A stretch of DNA of 36,493 bases from Gnetum montanum (Eukaryota; Streptophyta; Gnetopsida; Gnetales; Gnetaceae). The notes below the pieces were generated by a model. It saw nothing but the letters and a program-made list of their open reading frames with translations, ran no database searches and was not told the origin of the DNA. Where the stretch lies: assembly GCA_015680685.1 (NCBI GenBank), contig MNCI01013865.1:707735-744227 (forward strand), read 5' to 3'. A program made the position numbers and the translations under genes. Every line of letters starts with the position of its first letter. The stretch's first letter is position 1. Shown piece after piece: positions 11,778 through 20,115 of the stretch.

Positions 11778-12579
11778 CTAAGATGGCCCTACGTCTATAT
11801 CAAAGGGTATGCCTTCTAGTCTGAGCCCAAGGTGGTGCCAGACCTCCTCCTCTGTGATATCTTCCTAGTGCCTATCACTTAGTTTAGTGTCTATAGCAGC
11901 TTTCTCCTTTTTGATGGTCATCCATCTTGCCGGTCCAGGAGAAAAGGATGCAGTGGTGGTCCTGCCTATGGGAAGATTCACTTCCTGCTCAGGCAATTTA
12001 CTAACCATCACTTGCTACATGAACTTGTTATAAGCTTCAAAAGCACCAATGGCATCCAAGAATTCTTCATGAGTAAACAACTTTACTGAAGCATCCCAGT
12101 ATAGTTTACAATAGGTGGCATGTTCCAATTTATACATGTGCTTATGGTTTTTCTGGGACTTCCCCCACTCATAAACTCTGGTGCTATAATCTATCCAATC
12201 CTGGTTCTTTGCATCTGCTATTCAATTATCTCTTAGGTGGCCTCGTTGTTGCGCCGCATAGCCGTCCAATATCTGGTGTAATCTATGATGGTTATGCATC
12301 AATTAAAATCACTGGTATCATGGGCCAAGAGGAACTCGTTCTTGGAATGGAGGTCTCCCACCTTAGTGGTTAGATTGGCCATCTCTCTCTCTTGCCTTTG
12401 GACCCGTTTCCACAAGTCTTCATTCACGTGCCTACACTCCCATAAGGAATGTGCCGAGTGCAATGCATATTTGCTAACGTCATTGTATATGCAATGAGGA
12501 ACCTTGGTTACTTCAAGTGGAAATGTAGGCATGACCTCCACTTTTACTTCTCGTTTCGGGTCCCACTTGAGGTGAGAGA
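11778..12579 (-). pseudogene. Antisense gene exon 7
   Basis: The acceptor is TTTGATAACAG before 12579. The donor reads TAG|GTTAGT at 11780-11772, most simply an old CAG|GT. The first 90 codons are open (12579 to about 12300) and look partly coiled-coil, with WKRVQRQEREMANLTTKV and spaced Leu. After a frameshift near 12296 the frame continues to the donor with stops at plausible Gln codons. It contains Trp/Tyr/Lys-rich sequence (IDYSTRVYEWGKSQKNHKH) and ends near EGIPFDIDVGPS. It joins exon 6 with its two leading bases in frame. Confidence 0.6.
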
Positions 12580-12685
12580 CTGTTATCAAACATAAAAGTA
12601 CATTAGTCACATTAGCGTAGCAAAACTTAACAACTCAAAAAGTCTAGCGTAGCAAGCTAAAGCCTAGCGTAGCCACTTTACTTAC

Positions 12686-12820
12686 CCACTTCCGAATCGA
12701 CCTACTTGAGATGGCTGATCATGTCATCGACAACCCCCTACATGAACGTAAGCTTGTCAGGGGTCTAGGTCCATGGTTCTAGCTGAATCAGAGGAGGTCT
12801 TGTAGTGCTAGCGACGGTGT
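12686..12820 (-). pseudogene. Antisense gene exon 6
   Basis: 135 bases with acceptor ATATGGCAG and donor GTAAGT (12685-12680), both close to consensus. The frame begins with the last two bases of a codon shared with exon 5 and ends with the first base of one shared with exon 7, and both junctions keep frame. Three in-frame stops, all TAG, fall where Gln would fit. The sequence otherwise reads as normal protein, such as TTRPPLIQLEPW. Confidence 0.6.
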
Positions 12821-12909
12821 CTGCCATATAACCAAACATGTCAGTCATGACCAAAACAAACTACAATGAAGCTAATGGGAAACATAAATGATAGTGTAAG
12901 GGCTCCTAC

Positions 12910-13381
12910 CCAACGAACCCCTAGGGGTGATAGAAGGGGGGTCGCCCATTGACATATTATTAAAAATACGATCAAACTCACCAGCTTCTAGTTATAGATC
13001 CCTTCCTTGCTGGCTTAAGATTATGGCAGCACCCTCTGCGTTCATTTGTTCATCTGATGCTGAATTGAATTTAGCAAAAGGATCATTAGCATAGGTTCCT
13101 TCTTCATTGACATGGGCTTTCTTTTTATTCATCGGAGCCTTTCTTTTTAAGGCACCAGCATCCTCCTCATCAGTGGGGGAATCCTCTTTGTTGACCAAAA
13201 CATCCTCATCAGCAGGAGCATTTTCTTTGTCGAAAAGAGCTCCTTTCTTTGTGATAGGGGCTCCTCCTTCTCTGTTAATCAGGGCCCTTCCCCCTATGGT
13301 CGGGGCCCCCGCATCCTTATTAGCTACCTCTGTTTTGGGGGCCGACATCTCCTTGTCACCTTCTTCTTCTTCTTATTCTTC
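12910..13381 (-). pseudogene. Antisense gene exon 5, charged repeat region
   Basis: Acceptor CTGCCAAAG, donor GTAGGA (12909-12904). It is open from the ATG at 13348 for 118 codons and then has one TAA. It encodes a degenerate repeat of about 13-15 residues with a charged middle and an Ala-Pro or Ser-Pro end (ITKKGALFDKENAP, ADEDVLVNKEDSP and neighbours). It probably forms a disordered, Lys/Asp/Glu-rich linker. It joins exon 6 in frame. Confidence 0.6.
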
Positions 13382-13527
13382 CTTTGGCAGCAAAACAAGT
13401 TTGCATTAGGTCATAGTGTATTAACTTAAAATTGATACTATGCTATGCTACACTACCTAGCGTAGCATAGCATAGCAAGCATTAACCAAATAAGTAGAGA
13501 AATAAGAAAAACAACAAAAGCATTTAC

Positions 13528-14553
13528 CAATGGGGGGGCTGCAACATGCGTAGCTTGAACAACAGTTTCTGCCCCTCTTCTTCTTTTGTATGGGGAGGCT
13601 CCTCAGCTAGACGAGACCTCTTTCACTGCAACTTGATGGCCATTCTCTCTAGGATGAGATGTTTCCCCTATGATACGCTACCTGTAGTAGCAGGGGGAAC
13701 CTCTCCCACACTGTCCTAGCCACAGAAGTTGCTAGCTACCTGATCCTTAGTCATCATGGAAAATGACTCCCCAATAGCTTCTGGGGAATCTTGGGCTCAG
13801 ATGGTTTGGAAGACTTGGCAGATCCATGGTTTGGAAATCTAGTTATGATCCTACATGACCCAGAATCCATTCTCTCGAACCACCAAGAACTCCGCAAAAC
13901 GTCACAAGTAGGCTACATAAAAGACATGATGCACGTTGAAACAAGATTCATGCTTCTTATGAAGCGCGACCATTTCATCCTTCAATCCTTTGCAAAGATG
14001 CCTAGCCTAGTTGTAGCAGGCCCCCTCTTCCATGATCCCTCTAATCACCCAAGCTTGTTCAATCTTAATGATCTTTCCTTGGGAAAGCTCGAGCATGGAA
14101 GATAGGGTAAATGTCTTTGGCTACTCTCAGCTTCACTTTGGCCATAAGGATCCCCTTTCACCCTTTCGCCATCCCTAGCCACTCCTCAATGTTTTCCTAA
14201 TGGTTCACCTCTTTTTTGGTCTTTTTCCCTATAGGGATACATCAGCAGGAACACCAAAGAGGTTCGTGAATAGTTGGCCATTGATGTCAAGGATGACCAG
14301 CATACCATGCACACGTGTGCGAAAGCAGTCTACCTTTTTAGAAAGAGTCAGCTAGGGCTAGCATCTTAGTAGTAGGGACGCTTGGGTTCATAGCTAGGAA
14401 CAAGTCCATGAGGCCAGCATCCTAAAGATGTTTGGTCAGCAATTCTGAGGCCCCGTTGCAAAGCTAGCATTGAGTCTCATCTACCTCCCCGTACTTGAAG
14501 TAGATGTTGGCTTCATGATGCCCAGAGGTGATCATCGTTACCTACTCAAACTT
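13528..14553 (-). pseudogene. Antisense gene exon 4, longest, with frameshifts
   Basis: Acceptor ATAACGTTGAAG, donor GTAAAT (13527-13522). This is about 1 kb of coding-like sequence in at least three frame segments with several TAG stops. Recognisable stretches include EANIYFKYGEVDE, ELLTKHL, a hydrophobic VHGMLVILDINGQLFTNLFG, and EMVALHKKHESCFNVHHVFY. A run of seven C just before the donor may explain the phase mismatch with exon 5. The possible resemblance of the middle part to plant mobile-element domains is weak. An internal intron could have been missed. Confidence 0.45.
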
Positions 14554-14669
14554 CTTCAACGTTATAGCAATTTACATAGGGAAAAAGAAAAAAACTCAAA
14601 TAAAAGAATAAATAGCATAAAAAATAGGAGCAACACTCAAACATGCAAGCAACTCACTATTTAGCTTAC

Positions 14670-14943
14670 CAGGTCTAAATGGCGATGGAAATGGTAGAAG
14701 ATCCATCAATACATCTTCAACAGTGATTAGTTTGAAGGGTGCCCAACCCTCATCCAACTAGCCAAGCTCCTTGCACTTGTCATAGAGCTGGGGGTATTGG
14801 GTTTGGTAGGTTTTGTACTCACCCCCACATTGGCCTATCACACCTGCATTCATATTCTCAGTAGAAGAAAACTCCCAAAGTGCCATCCATGCCAAGGCCA
14901 ATGCATCCATATCATCATTGAGCCCATTCTTATTCATATAAAA
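14670..14943 (-). pseudogene. Antisense gene exon 3
   Basis: Acceptor TTTGTTATCAAG, donor GTAAGC (14669-14664). About 91 codons with one stop (TAG after CKELG). It contains MDALALAWMALWEF and a GGEYKTYQTQYPQLYDKC stretch. The frame is one base out relative to exon 2, so either a base was lost at the border or the acceptor differs by one position. Confidence 0.5.
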
Positions 14944-15028
14944 CTTGATAACAAAAAAATACACTATTAACATTTTCCTAGCGTAGCAAGTATTGCATAG
15001 TGTAGCGGAATATGTTTACAGAACTCAC

Positions 15029-15477
15029 CCACCGGCATAGTAAACAGTTCCTAGTGGGTTTTGAAAACAAGTTCCCATGTGGTGCGCAATAAACAAAGTG
15101 TTGTATGAATGGTAGAAATTGTATTTAGGAATCTCCTAGACCCAAGCCAAACACCTCAAATTTTTTGGGCGCTAATTGGATCCGTCTCCCAACCCGCTCT
15201 CAATTGCTCCATCCTTCAAAAATCTCAGAATACCCTAATTTGCTCTAGGAAACAGGGTTTTTGTCACTACCACTGCTACCTCCTCTGACAAGTGTGACCA
15301 AATGATCACACTGAAGTGCTGGAGGAGAAATTTTAGGAAGTCACATGCACCTTCCCAGAACCAGACCACCTACTGCCCCACACGTGCATGGGGGGAGGAA
15401 CATTGGCCACCAGTTCGCTTAGGCAGCACAGGACCCCTACAATTTATAGGACAATTAAGATTGGCCTTAGCATCATC
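15029..15477 (-). pseudogene. Antisense gene exon 2
   Basis: Acceptor TTGTGTTATGCAG, donor GTGAGT (15028-15023). One continuous frame of 149 codons is interrupted only by four stops, all TAG. Readable stretches are FLKFLLQHFSVIIWSHLSEE and IPKYNFYHSYNTLFIAHHMG. It joins exon 1 in phase 0 if translation starts at 16177. Confidence 0.55.
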
Positions 15478-16075
15478 CTGCATAACACAAATGCAAATGT
15501 TAACATCATGTTCAAGTGGGATTCACATATAACTAGTAGAAATTAACAGTTAGCAAATAGTGTAGCATGATTCTCTTCATGCATATGGCATAGCAAAAAG
15601 CATGAAGGCAATAGCGTAGCAGAATCACCCTAGCATAGCAACGAAAAGCTAAATGCAAATATTTTGTTAAGAAAGAATTCAATGTGTAGCACTAATTTCA
15701 ATAAATCTTCTGCCTGACAGAACGATTTGCATTATGTTGTGATAGACACGTGTTACACTGTCAAATCACATGCATGGCCAAGCCCTCCTGAGGATCGTAC
15801 GCTACGCTATTCACATGCTGAGTTGCCAAAATTACCCAAGCTTTTGCTACAAGTCAACCATAGCAATGGCAATTTAGGCAACACTGCATGCAATCCCCGC
15901 GTAGTGTCCATACACCCATCATGGCCGAATCGGCAACAACGACGGTGTAATGGCCAAAATAGCGACAAAACGATAATAGAAAACGTAGATTTGCATAACA
16001 AAAATAGTAGAAATGAGAATAGAGAAAGCTGAAGCAATGATAGGAAAAATAAATGAGAATAGCATAGAAACTTAC

Positions 16076-16194
16076 CGAGCCAATGGGGTCTCCTCTTGCA
16101 CCACGACACATGCCTACGACACATGCCCCAGGGTCTTCTTTACTTTGTCCACCTTGGCAAGTGCTAGGTGCTTGCATTCTCTTTTGGGAGCCAT
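16076..16194 (-). pseudogene. Antisense gene exon 1
   Basis: The donor is GTAAGT (16075-16070), a perfect consensus. Two starts are possible. The ATG at 16194 has A at -3 and G at +4, but that frame meets a TAG after 26 codons and does not match exon 2. The ATG at 16177 gives 34 codons and joins exon 2 in frame. One base gained or lost would reconcile them, so the original start is uncertain. Confidence 0.5.
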
Positions 16195-16328
16195 CGTGTC
16201 AGTTACTAATTCTTTCTTGCTTACTATGATGAATCACCTTTATCTTGGTTAGCACAATCGCTCTACACTCTGAATGAAAGCTCTACATTGTTACAATGAA
16301 AATGATAGGTTTACTAGGGCTAAACCCC

Positions 16329-16336
16329 TATTTATA
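16329..16336 (-). promoter_or_regulatory. TATA box of the antisense gene
   Basis: TATAAATA on the minus strand, 135 bases upstream of the ATG at 16194. An AT-rich untranslated leader would run from about 16300. Its presence suggests that the antisense unit has its own promoter instead of depending on an LTR. Confidence 0.5.
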
Positions 16337-16499
16337 GCCAAAAACGTTAAAGAGAAACCTACCATTTTCTCTCCCTGATTAATGTGGGATGTCTCGTACA
16401 GTGTAGCATTCTCCCATAGCGTAGTGGCACTATTTGCATTATAGCAAGTGGGCCCGACTGAAAACTTCGGCCCACCTTAAATTAGTCATTTACCTTCAC
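16337..16499. other. Upstream region of the antisense gene
   Basis: Non-coding. It contains GTGTAGCATT and ATAGCGTAGT copies of the CTACGCTA-type repeat (16395-16425) directly upstream of the TATA box, where promoter elements would be expected. Confidence 0.35.
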
Positions 16500-16645
16500 A
16501 CTTCTAACAAATTAGCAGTCCGCAAAGACCTTAAACTAGCAATTCTAATAAGTTAGTGGTTTGAAAAGACCTGAAACTAGTAGTCCTAACACATAACTTC
16601 CATCTCGTTAGTAGTTTGCAAAGAGTTTAAACTAATACTTCATAG
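16500..16645 (+). repeat. Repeat array with CTTAAACTAG cores
   Basis: Three imperfect units of about 45-50 bp each hold TTAG..GTTTGCAAAGACCTTAAACTAG-like sequence. The same unit type reappears at 19846-19990. The two arrays were probably one before the block between them was inserted. Confidence 0.6.
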
Positions 16646-17052
16646 TTTCGCTAAGTAGGATGTTAGTGTTGGCACATTTTGGCCATTTCATGGAACAGGC
16701 TTTAAGGTTATGGTGATTTTTGAAAAATTTAAAAGAGATTTTTGAGATTCTGTTTCTTCACCTTGAAGTCTACCATGTTGATTAAGACAAGCTTTTGGCT
16801 AATTGGTTCGCATCCACGAAGGCATGGTTAAATGTCCAAAAATCTTAGAGGCCTTGTCCAACTTGCATCCTTGAACCAACCAATCCAAAAAAGTTGCAGA
16901 ACCTACTTCCAGGGACCATGTTTCCCATATGCAAAAATCACACCATGCCATATTGCCAAGCAGAAGAATAAAATATTCAAGAAAGAAGGAATCATTCCAA
17001 TTCTTGACATGAGTATAACGATACAAGAAGTTCCTCGTAAAGAAATTGTGTT
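16646..17052. other. Start of the inserted block, unidentified
   Basis: No protein family is recognised. A short plus frame (16832-17080) and an overlapping minus frame (17026-16799) are both open for about 75-80 codons, but neither shows a known motif. The left edge of the inserted block falls somewhere near 16640-16680, where the AAACTAG repeats stop. No clear target duplication is visible. Confidence 0.3.
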
Positions 17053-17420
17053 ATGTTACCACCTTCACTTAAGTTTTTAGGTGTGGTAGCTGCACCTGTA
17101 AGGAATATCCCTCCTCGGTACCAAAGCCAAATTTTCATTTTAACACGGTTCTTGAATGACCAAACACACGGGTTTTGCGTGAATAAAAAAAAGAAGAAAG
17201 CTGAAGAGGAAGAACAAAGGGCCAAACAGGAGAAGGAGATCCCTTTATCAGAGAAGTGAAGGACATTTTTTGAACCTCTTGTTGCTTCAATAACAAGTAA
17301 TCATGGTCATGGAGGTAGATCAGTACCAGCAGAAAGCTTGTTTCCACCACCTGATTTTGATTCTGCCACATATCCTTATGGATGGATCGTGGGTAAACAC
17401 AGAAGAACTTACGGCAGGTG
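17053..17420 (+). pseudogene. Fragment of an unidentified coding sequence (Lys/Glu-rich)
   Basis: The plus frame from 17053 encodes a charged run with KKKKAEEEEQRAKQEKEI, then a TGA at 17257-17259. In the same frame it continues with FFEPLVASI, SLFPPPDFDSATYPYGWIVG and a basic end before another TGA near 17418. The composition and the readable continuation past the stop indicate a decayed host coding sequence and not a random frame. I cannot name the protein. It lies about 300 bases upstream of the TFIIB copy on the same strand, without any obvious connection to it. Confidence 0.4.
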
Positions 17421-17730
17421 AACGTCTTCTGCAATAGATTTTCTAACAACCAACAGCTCACAACCCTACTAACATCAAAGATTCTCCCTCTGGGGCATCT
17501 TGCGGGTCATCTTCAGCCTATGAAAACCCACAGTTAACTTCAGAATAATTACACAAAAATTTGCATCAATTGGAAAAGAAATAATCGGACTTATGCTTCT
17601 CAAAGTAATACACGCGGAAGAAGCACACAAAGCAGCGGCTGCAGTTACTTGGAAATCTTTTCAAACCCTAGAATTGGAGCTTGAGAAATTTTATTTGCTT
17701 GGTTTTGGAGCTGTGCATGGATCTGCGAAA

Positions 17731-18505
17731 ATGTCGGAATCCATCTACCCGGACCGCAGAAGGCAGATGGAGGTTGTGTTTGATCACTCGGCGGGGGACA
17801 CCATTTGCAGTGAGTGCGGACTAGTTCTGGAAGTGCACTCCATTGATGAAACCTCCGAGTTGAGAACCTTCACAAATGAGACAGGAGATAATGATCCTGT
17901 TCATGTTGGAGGACCTTCAAATCCTCTGCTCTCTGATGGCGGATTGTCCACTGTGATTTCCAGGCCCAATGGCACCTCCGAAGACTACCTTTCTTTGTTG
18001 CTTGGCCGCTGGCAGAACTGCAGCTCCAACCCTGACCGAACCCTCATCATGGCCTTCAAAAGCATCGCCACCATGTGTGATCGGCTTGGTCTGGTCGCAA
18101 CAAGAAAGGATCGAGTAAATGAAATTTACAAGAAAGTTGAAGACCTGAAATCAATCAGGGGTAGGAACCAAGATGCTATTTTGGCTGCTTGTCTCTACAT
18201 TGCTTGCAGATAAGAAGACAAGCCTTGAACTATGAAAGAGATATGCTCTGTGGCTAACAGTGCCTCCAAGAAGGAAGTGGGGAGAGCAAAAGAGTTCATT
18301 GTGAAACAGCTTGAGGAAGAAATGGGCAGGTCTATGGAGATGGGAACCATTCATGCTGGAGATTTTCTTAGGCACTTCTGTTCACATCTTGAAATGAACC
18401 ATCAAGCTATTAAGGTTGCTATATAAGCTGTTAAGAAATCAGAGGAGCTTAACGTGGCAAGCTATTTCAGCGCCTACAACACGTGAGCCGATAGATATGA
18501 TTAAA
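17731..18505 (+). pseudogene. TFIIB retro-pseudogene
   Basis: The sequence matches plant TFIIB, the general factor that places RNA polymerase II at promoters. The start is set at the ATG at 17731 because TFIIB similarity begins there. The open frame reaching back to 17593 is probably 5' untranslated sequence (it contains an AACCCTAGAA leader-like stretch). In order I see the N-terminal zinc ribbon ([18 protein letters not shown]), the linker with [12 protein letters not shown], the first cyclin repeat ([23 protein letters not shown]), and the start of the second. It reads through without introns, although plant TFIIB genes are, as I recall, intron-containing, so reverse transcription is likely. 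Defects: TAA at 18211, TGA at 18226, TAA at 18424, a frameshift near 18460, loss of the rest of repeat 2, and two zinc-binding Cys replaced (Tyr and Arg). It is non-functional. Confidence 0.88.
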
Positions 18506-18849
18506 TATATACAGTTTTATGCAGCGATGCAAAGGGATTTGGTTGAAAATAAAATAGACATTCGGTTATTATCTCTTTTATTTTTATGTGGAAGTTGTAA
18601 CTTCCTAGCCTTAACCCATGGTGTTTGTAACCACTACGAAGGACACGTGTTAGATGCAGCATTTTTATTTCTTTTTTAGTTGCAACCACACAAAATTGTT
18701 GTAACTTACCTAACTTGTTGGGCTGGCCAAATTACTTAGGAGAAAAGTTAGATGAGATATTTTTAAGATATTTTTGAAATTGTAACTACAAGGGCCACTT
18801 GTCAACTAAATGGGACACGTGTTAATTGCAACTTATTTGTCTCCATGGT

Positions 18850-18962
18850 GAACACTTGGCAACTAGATGAAGACACTTGGCAACTACATAAAGACACTTG
18901 GCAACTACATGAAGACACTTGGCAATTACATGAAGACACTTGGCAATGGAATAGGACACTTG
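18850..18962 (+). repeat. 21-bp minisatellite (GACACTTGGCAACTACATGA unit)
   Basis: Five consecutive units of 21 bp differ by a few bases each. They are flanked by two copies of a TTTGTCTCCATGGTG stretch. The relative at 1-420 lacks the array, so it expanded in, or was lost from, one copy. Confidence 0.9.
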
Positions 18963-19041
18963 TCCATTGTAGCTTTTTTGTCTCCATGGTGGTTAAAACC
19001 ACCCAAGATATTTTGTAACTTCCCTACCTACCTTGGAATCC

Positions 19042-19049
19042 TATAAAAA
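19042..19049 (+). promoter_or_regulatory. TATA box of the LTR-like segment
   Basis: TATAAAAA followed by GGC, conserved with the inverted copy at 204-211. About 90 bases downstream is AATAAA (19141-19146). Confidence 0.5.
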
Positions 19050-19210
19050 GGCATCAAGGGTCAAGGAGGAAAGTGGGACTTCTCACATTGGGGAGCAAAG
19101 AAGATTTGTAAAGAAGATTGTTTGCAAGATGGCTTGCTAGAATAAAGATTTCAGCCTCTTTGTCATGGTCCTGTGAGTTATGCATTTCATTTTTTGTTTT
19201 GTTTAAATTG

Positions 19211-19337
19211 NNNNNNNNNNNNNNNNNNNNNNNNNNNNNNNNNNNNNNNNNNNNNNNNNNNNNNNNNNNNNNNNNNNNNNNNNNNNNNNNNNNNNNNNNN
19301 NNNNNNNNNNNNNNNNNNNNNNNNNNNNNNNNNNNNN
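19211..19337. other. Assembly gap (127 N)
   Basis: A run of N. Any frame spanning it is not evidence of coding. Confidence 0.99.
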
Positions 19338-19845
19338 CTTTATTGCGAAGTGTTTACTCGTGTCATTTTACCTTGCTTAAATATTTGAGGTCCACACAAA
19401 TCTGCTTTCTTTTCTTTTCTGTCTATTTCCATTGAATCTTGCTCTATTTCTAGTTTTCTTGTGGAACTATATCTATCTCTGGGGAAAATTAGGAGTAGAT
19501 TTGCAGAGTTGTGCTCAAATGTTTTTGCAAAATTTTACTTGTTACAAGTAGGTATTATAAGGACCGTGTAGACTAGGTAGTTTGAACAAAATAGGAAACT
19601 TTCAATAACTCACAGTACTGGACAAAGTTGGCTGAATCTCTTTAAAGTAAAGTCATTTGTAGTTCACACACAACGAAATTGTCACATTTCATACAACCGC
19701 ACGCCGTAACAGCACACACACATACTCATATTAACTACTGAGTTATTTGGAGGTATCTGGGCCTTGGTGTTGCCAGAGACCAGCAGGCACCTAAATCCTG
19801 TTCGAGGACACTCGTTGGCGGTCGCGTCCCAAACGGTCGCCAACA
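19338..19845. other. Unidentified sequence with a terminal stem-loop
   Basis: No gene is seen. Near the right edge, GTTGGCG (19814-19820) and CGCCAAC (19838-19844) form a 7-bp inverted repeat around a 17-base GC-rich loop. Directly after it the AAACTAG repeats of the Tat element resume, so 19845 is close to the right end of the inserted block. A terminal hairpin would fit some mobile elements, but no other feature of such an element is visible. Confidence 0.35.
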
Positions 19846-19990
19846 GTTAGCAGTCTACAAAAACTTTAAACTAATAATTTAAATTTAACCCGTTAGCGGT
19901 CTGTAAAGACCTTAAACTAGTAGTTTTACATTTTTTCACCTAGGAAATCTGCCATGACTTTAAATTGGTAGGTTGCAAATTTTGTGTCAT
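19846..19990 (+). repeat. Repeat array with CTTAAACTAG cores, right half
   Basis: Two to three imperfect units are close to those at 16500-16645 (GTTAGCGGTCTGTAAAGACC followed by TTAAACTAGT). They precede the pol region. Confidence 0.6.
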
Positions 19991-20084
19991 ATTTTTATAG
20001 TCAATTCAATTGTTCACATCTCATTGTTGCTTTACAAATGCTTACTATACACGATTATTACAAGCAGGTACCCCTTAACTTCAC

Positions 20085-20104
20085 ATTTAATCTTGTTGTG
20101 GCAG
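20085..20104 (+). other. Candidate 3' splice site before pol
   Basis: A T-rich stretch ending in GTGGCAG lies 11 bases before the pol ATG at 20116. Ogre elements splice an intron between protease and RT. A sense intron here would run from about 11000 to 20104 and would contain the antisense gene. The donor is not pinned down. Confidence 0.35.
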
Positions 20105-20115
20105 GTTGAGCAAGA

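Larger units (their letters stand above)
11582..16194 (-). pseudogene. Spliced antisense gene inside the Tat element, product unknown
   Basis: On the strand opposite gag-pol I can trace about eight exons from 16194 to 11582, bounded by GT-AG introns (all donors GT, all acceptors AG). The exons sum to about 3.4 kb, or about 1100 codons. A TATA box lies 135 bases upstream and AATAAA lies 80 bases downstream. Junctions 1-2 (from the ATG at 16177), 5-6, 6-7 and 7-8 keep frame. Junctions 2-3, 3-4 and 4-5 are off as I read them. Exons read as hydrophilic protein; the introns are AT-rich and carry GCTACGCTA-type repeats. The predicted protein has a basic/acidic region with 13-15-residue repeats and a strongly acidic C-terminus. 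I do not recognise the family. A remote likeness of exon 4 to plant transposon-associated domains is a guess. About a dozen in-frame stops, mostly TAG, plus frameshifts show that this copy is dead. Tat elements are known to carry antisense ORFs; a multi-intron one is, to my knowledge, unusual. Confidence 0.6.
18550..19210 (+). mobile_element. LTR-like promoter segment truncating the TFIIB copy
   Basis: This relative of the inverted fragment at 1-420 lies directly downstream of where TFIIB similarity ends. It has CACGTG-containing units (18641, 18811), a 21-bp minisatellite, a TATA box (19042-19049), a short leader and AATAAA at 19141-19146, the usual order of U3, R and polyadenylation signal in an LTR. 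The assembly gap begins at 19211, so the right end is unknown. The left end is not sharp. Non-autonomous or solo LTR status cannot be decided. Confidence 0.5.

Noticed and set aside
13107-13409. Plus-strand Ser-rich frame of 100 codons
   Set aside because: It is the complement of antisense exon 5, whose minus-strand frame is longer and joins a neighbouring exon in frame.
7258-16194. Reassignment or suppression of TAG as glutamine
   Set aside because: TAG also appears where Trp is expected in RT, and TAA/TGA and frameshifts occur too. Methylation-driven decay explains all of them without a changed code.
18802-19002. Cys/Ser-rich repeat protein on the minus strand
   Set aside because: It is the translation of the 21-bp minisatellite, whose length is a multiple of three. 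No start context or family is recognisable.
19118-19435. A 105-codon plus-strand frame
   Set aside because: It runs through 127 N and is open only because unknown bases cannot contain a stop.
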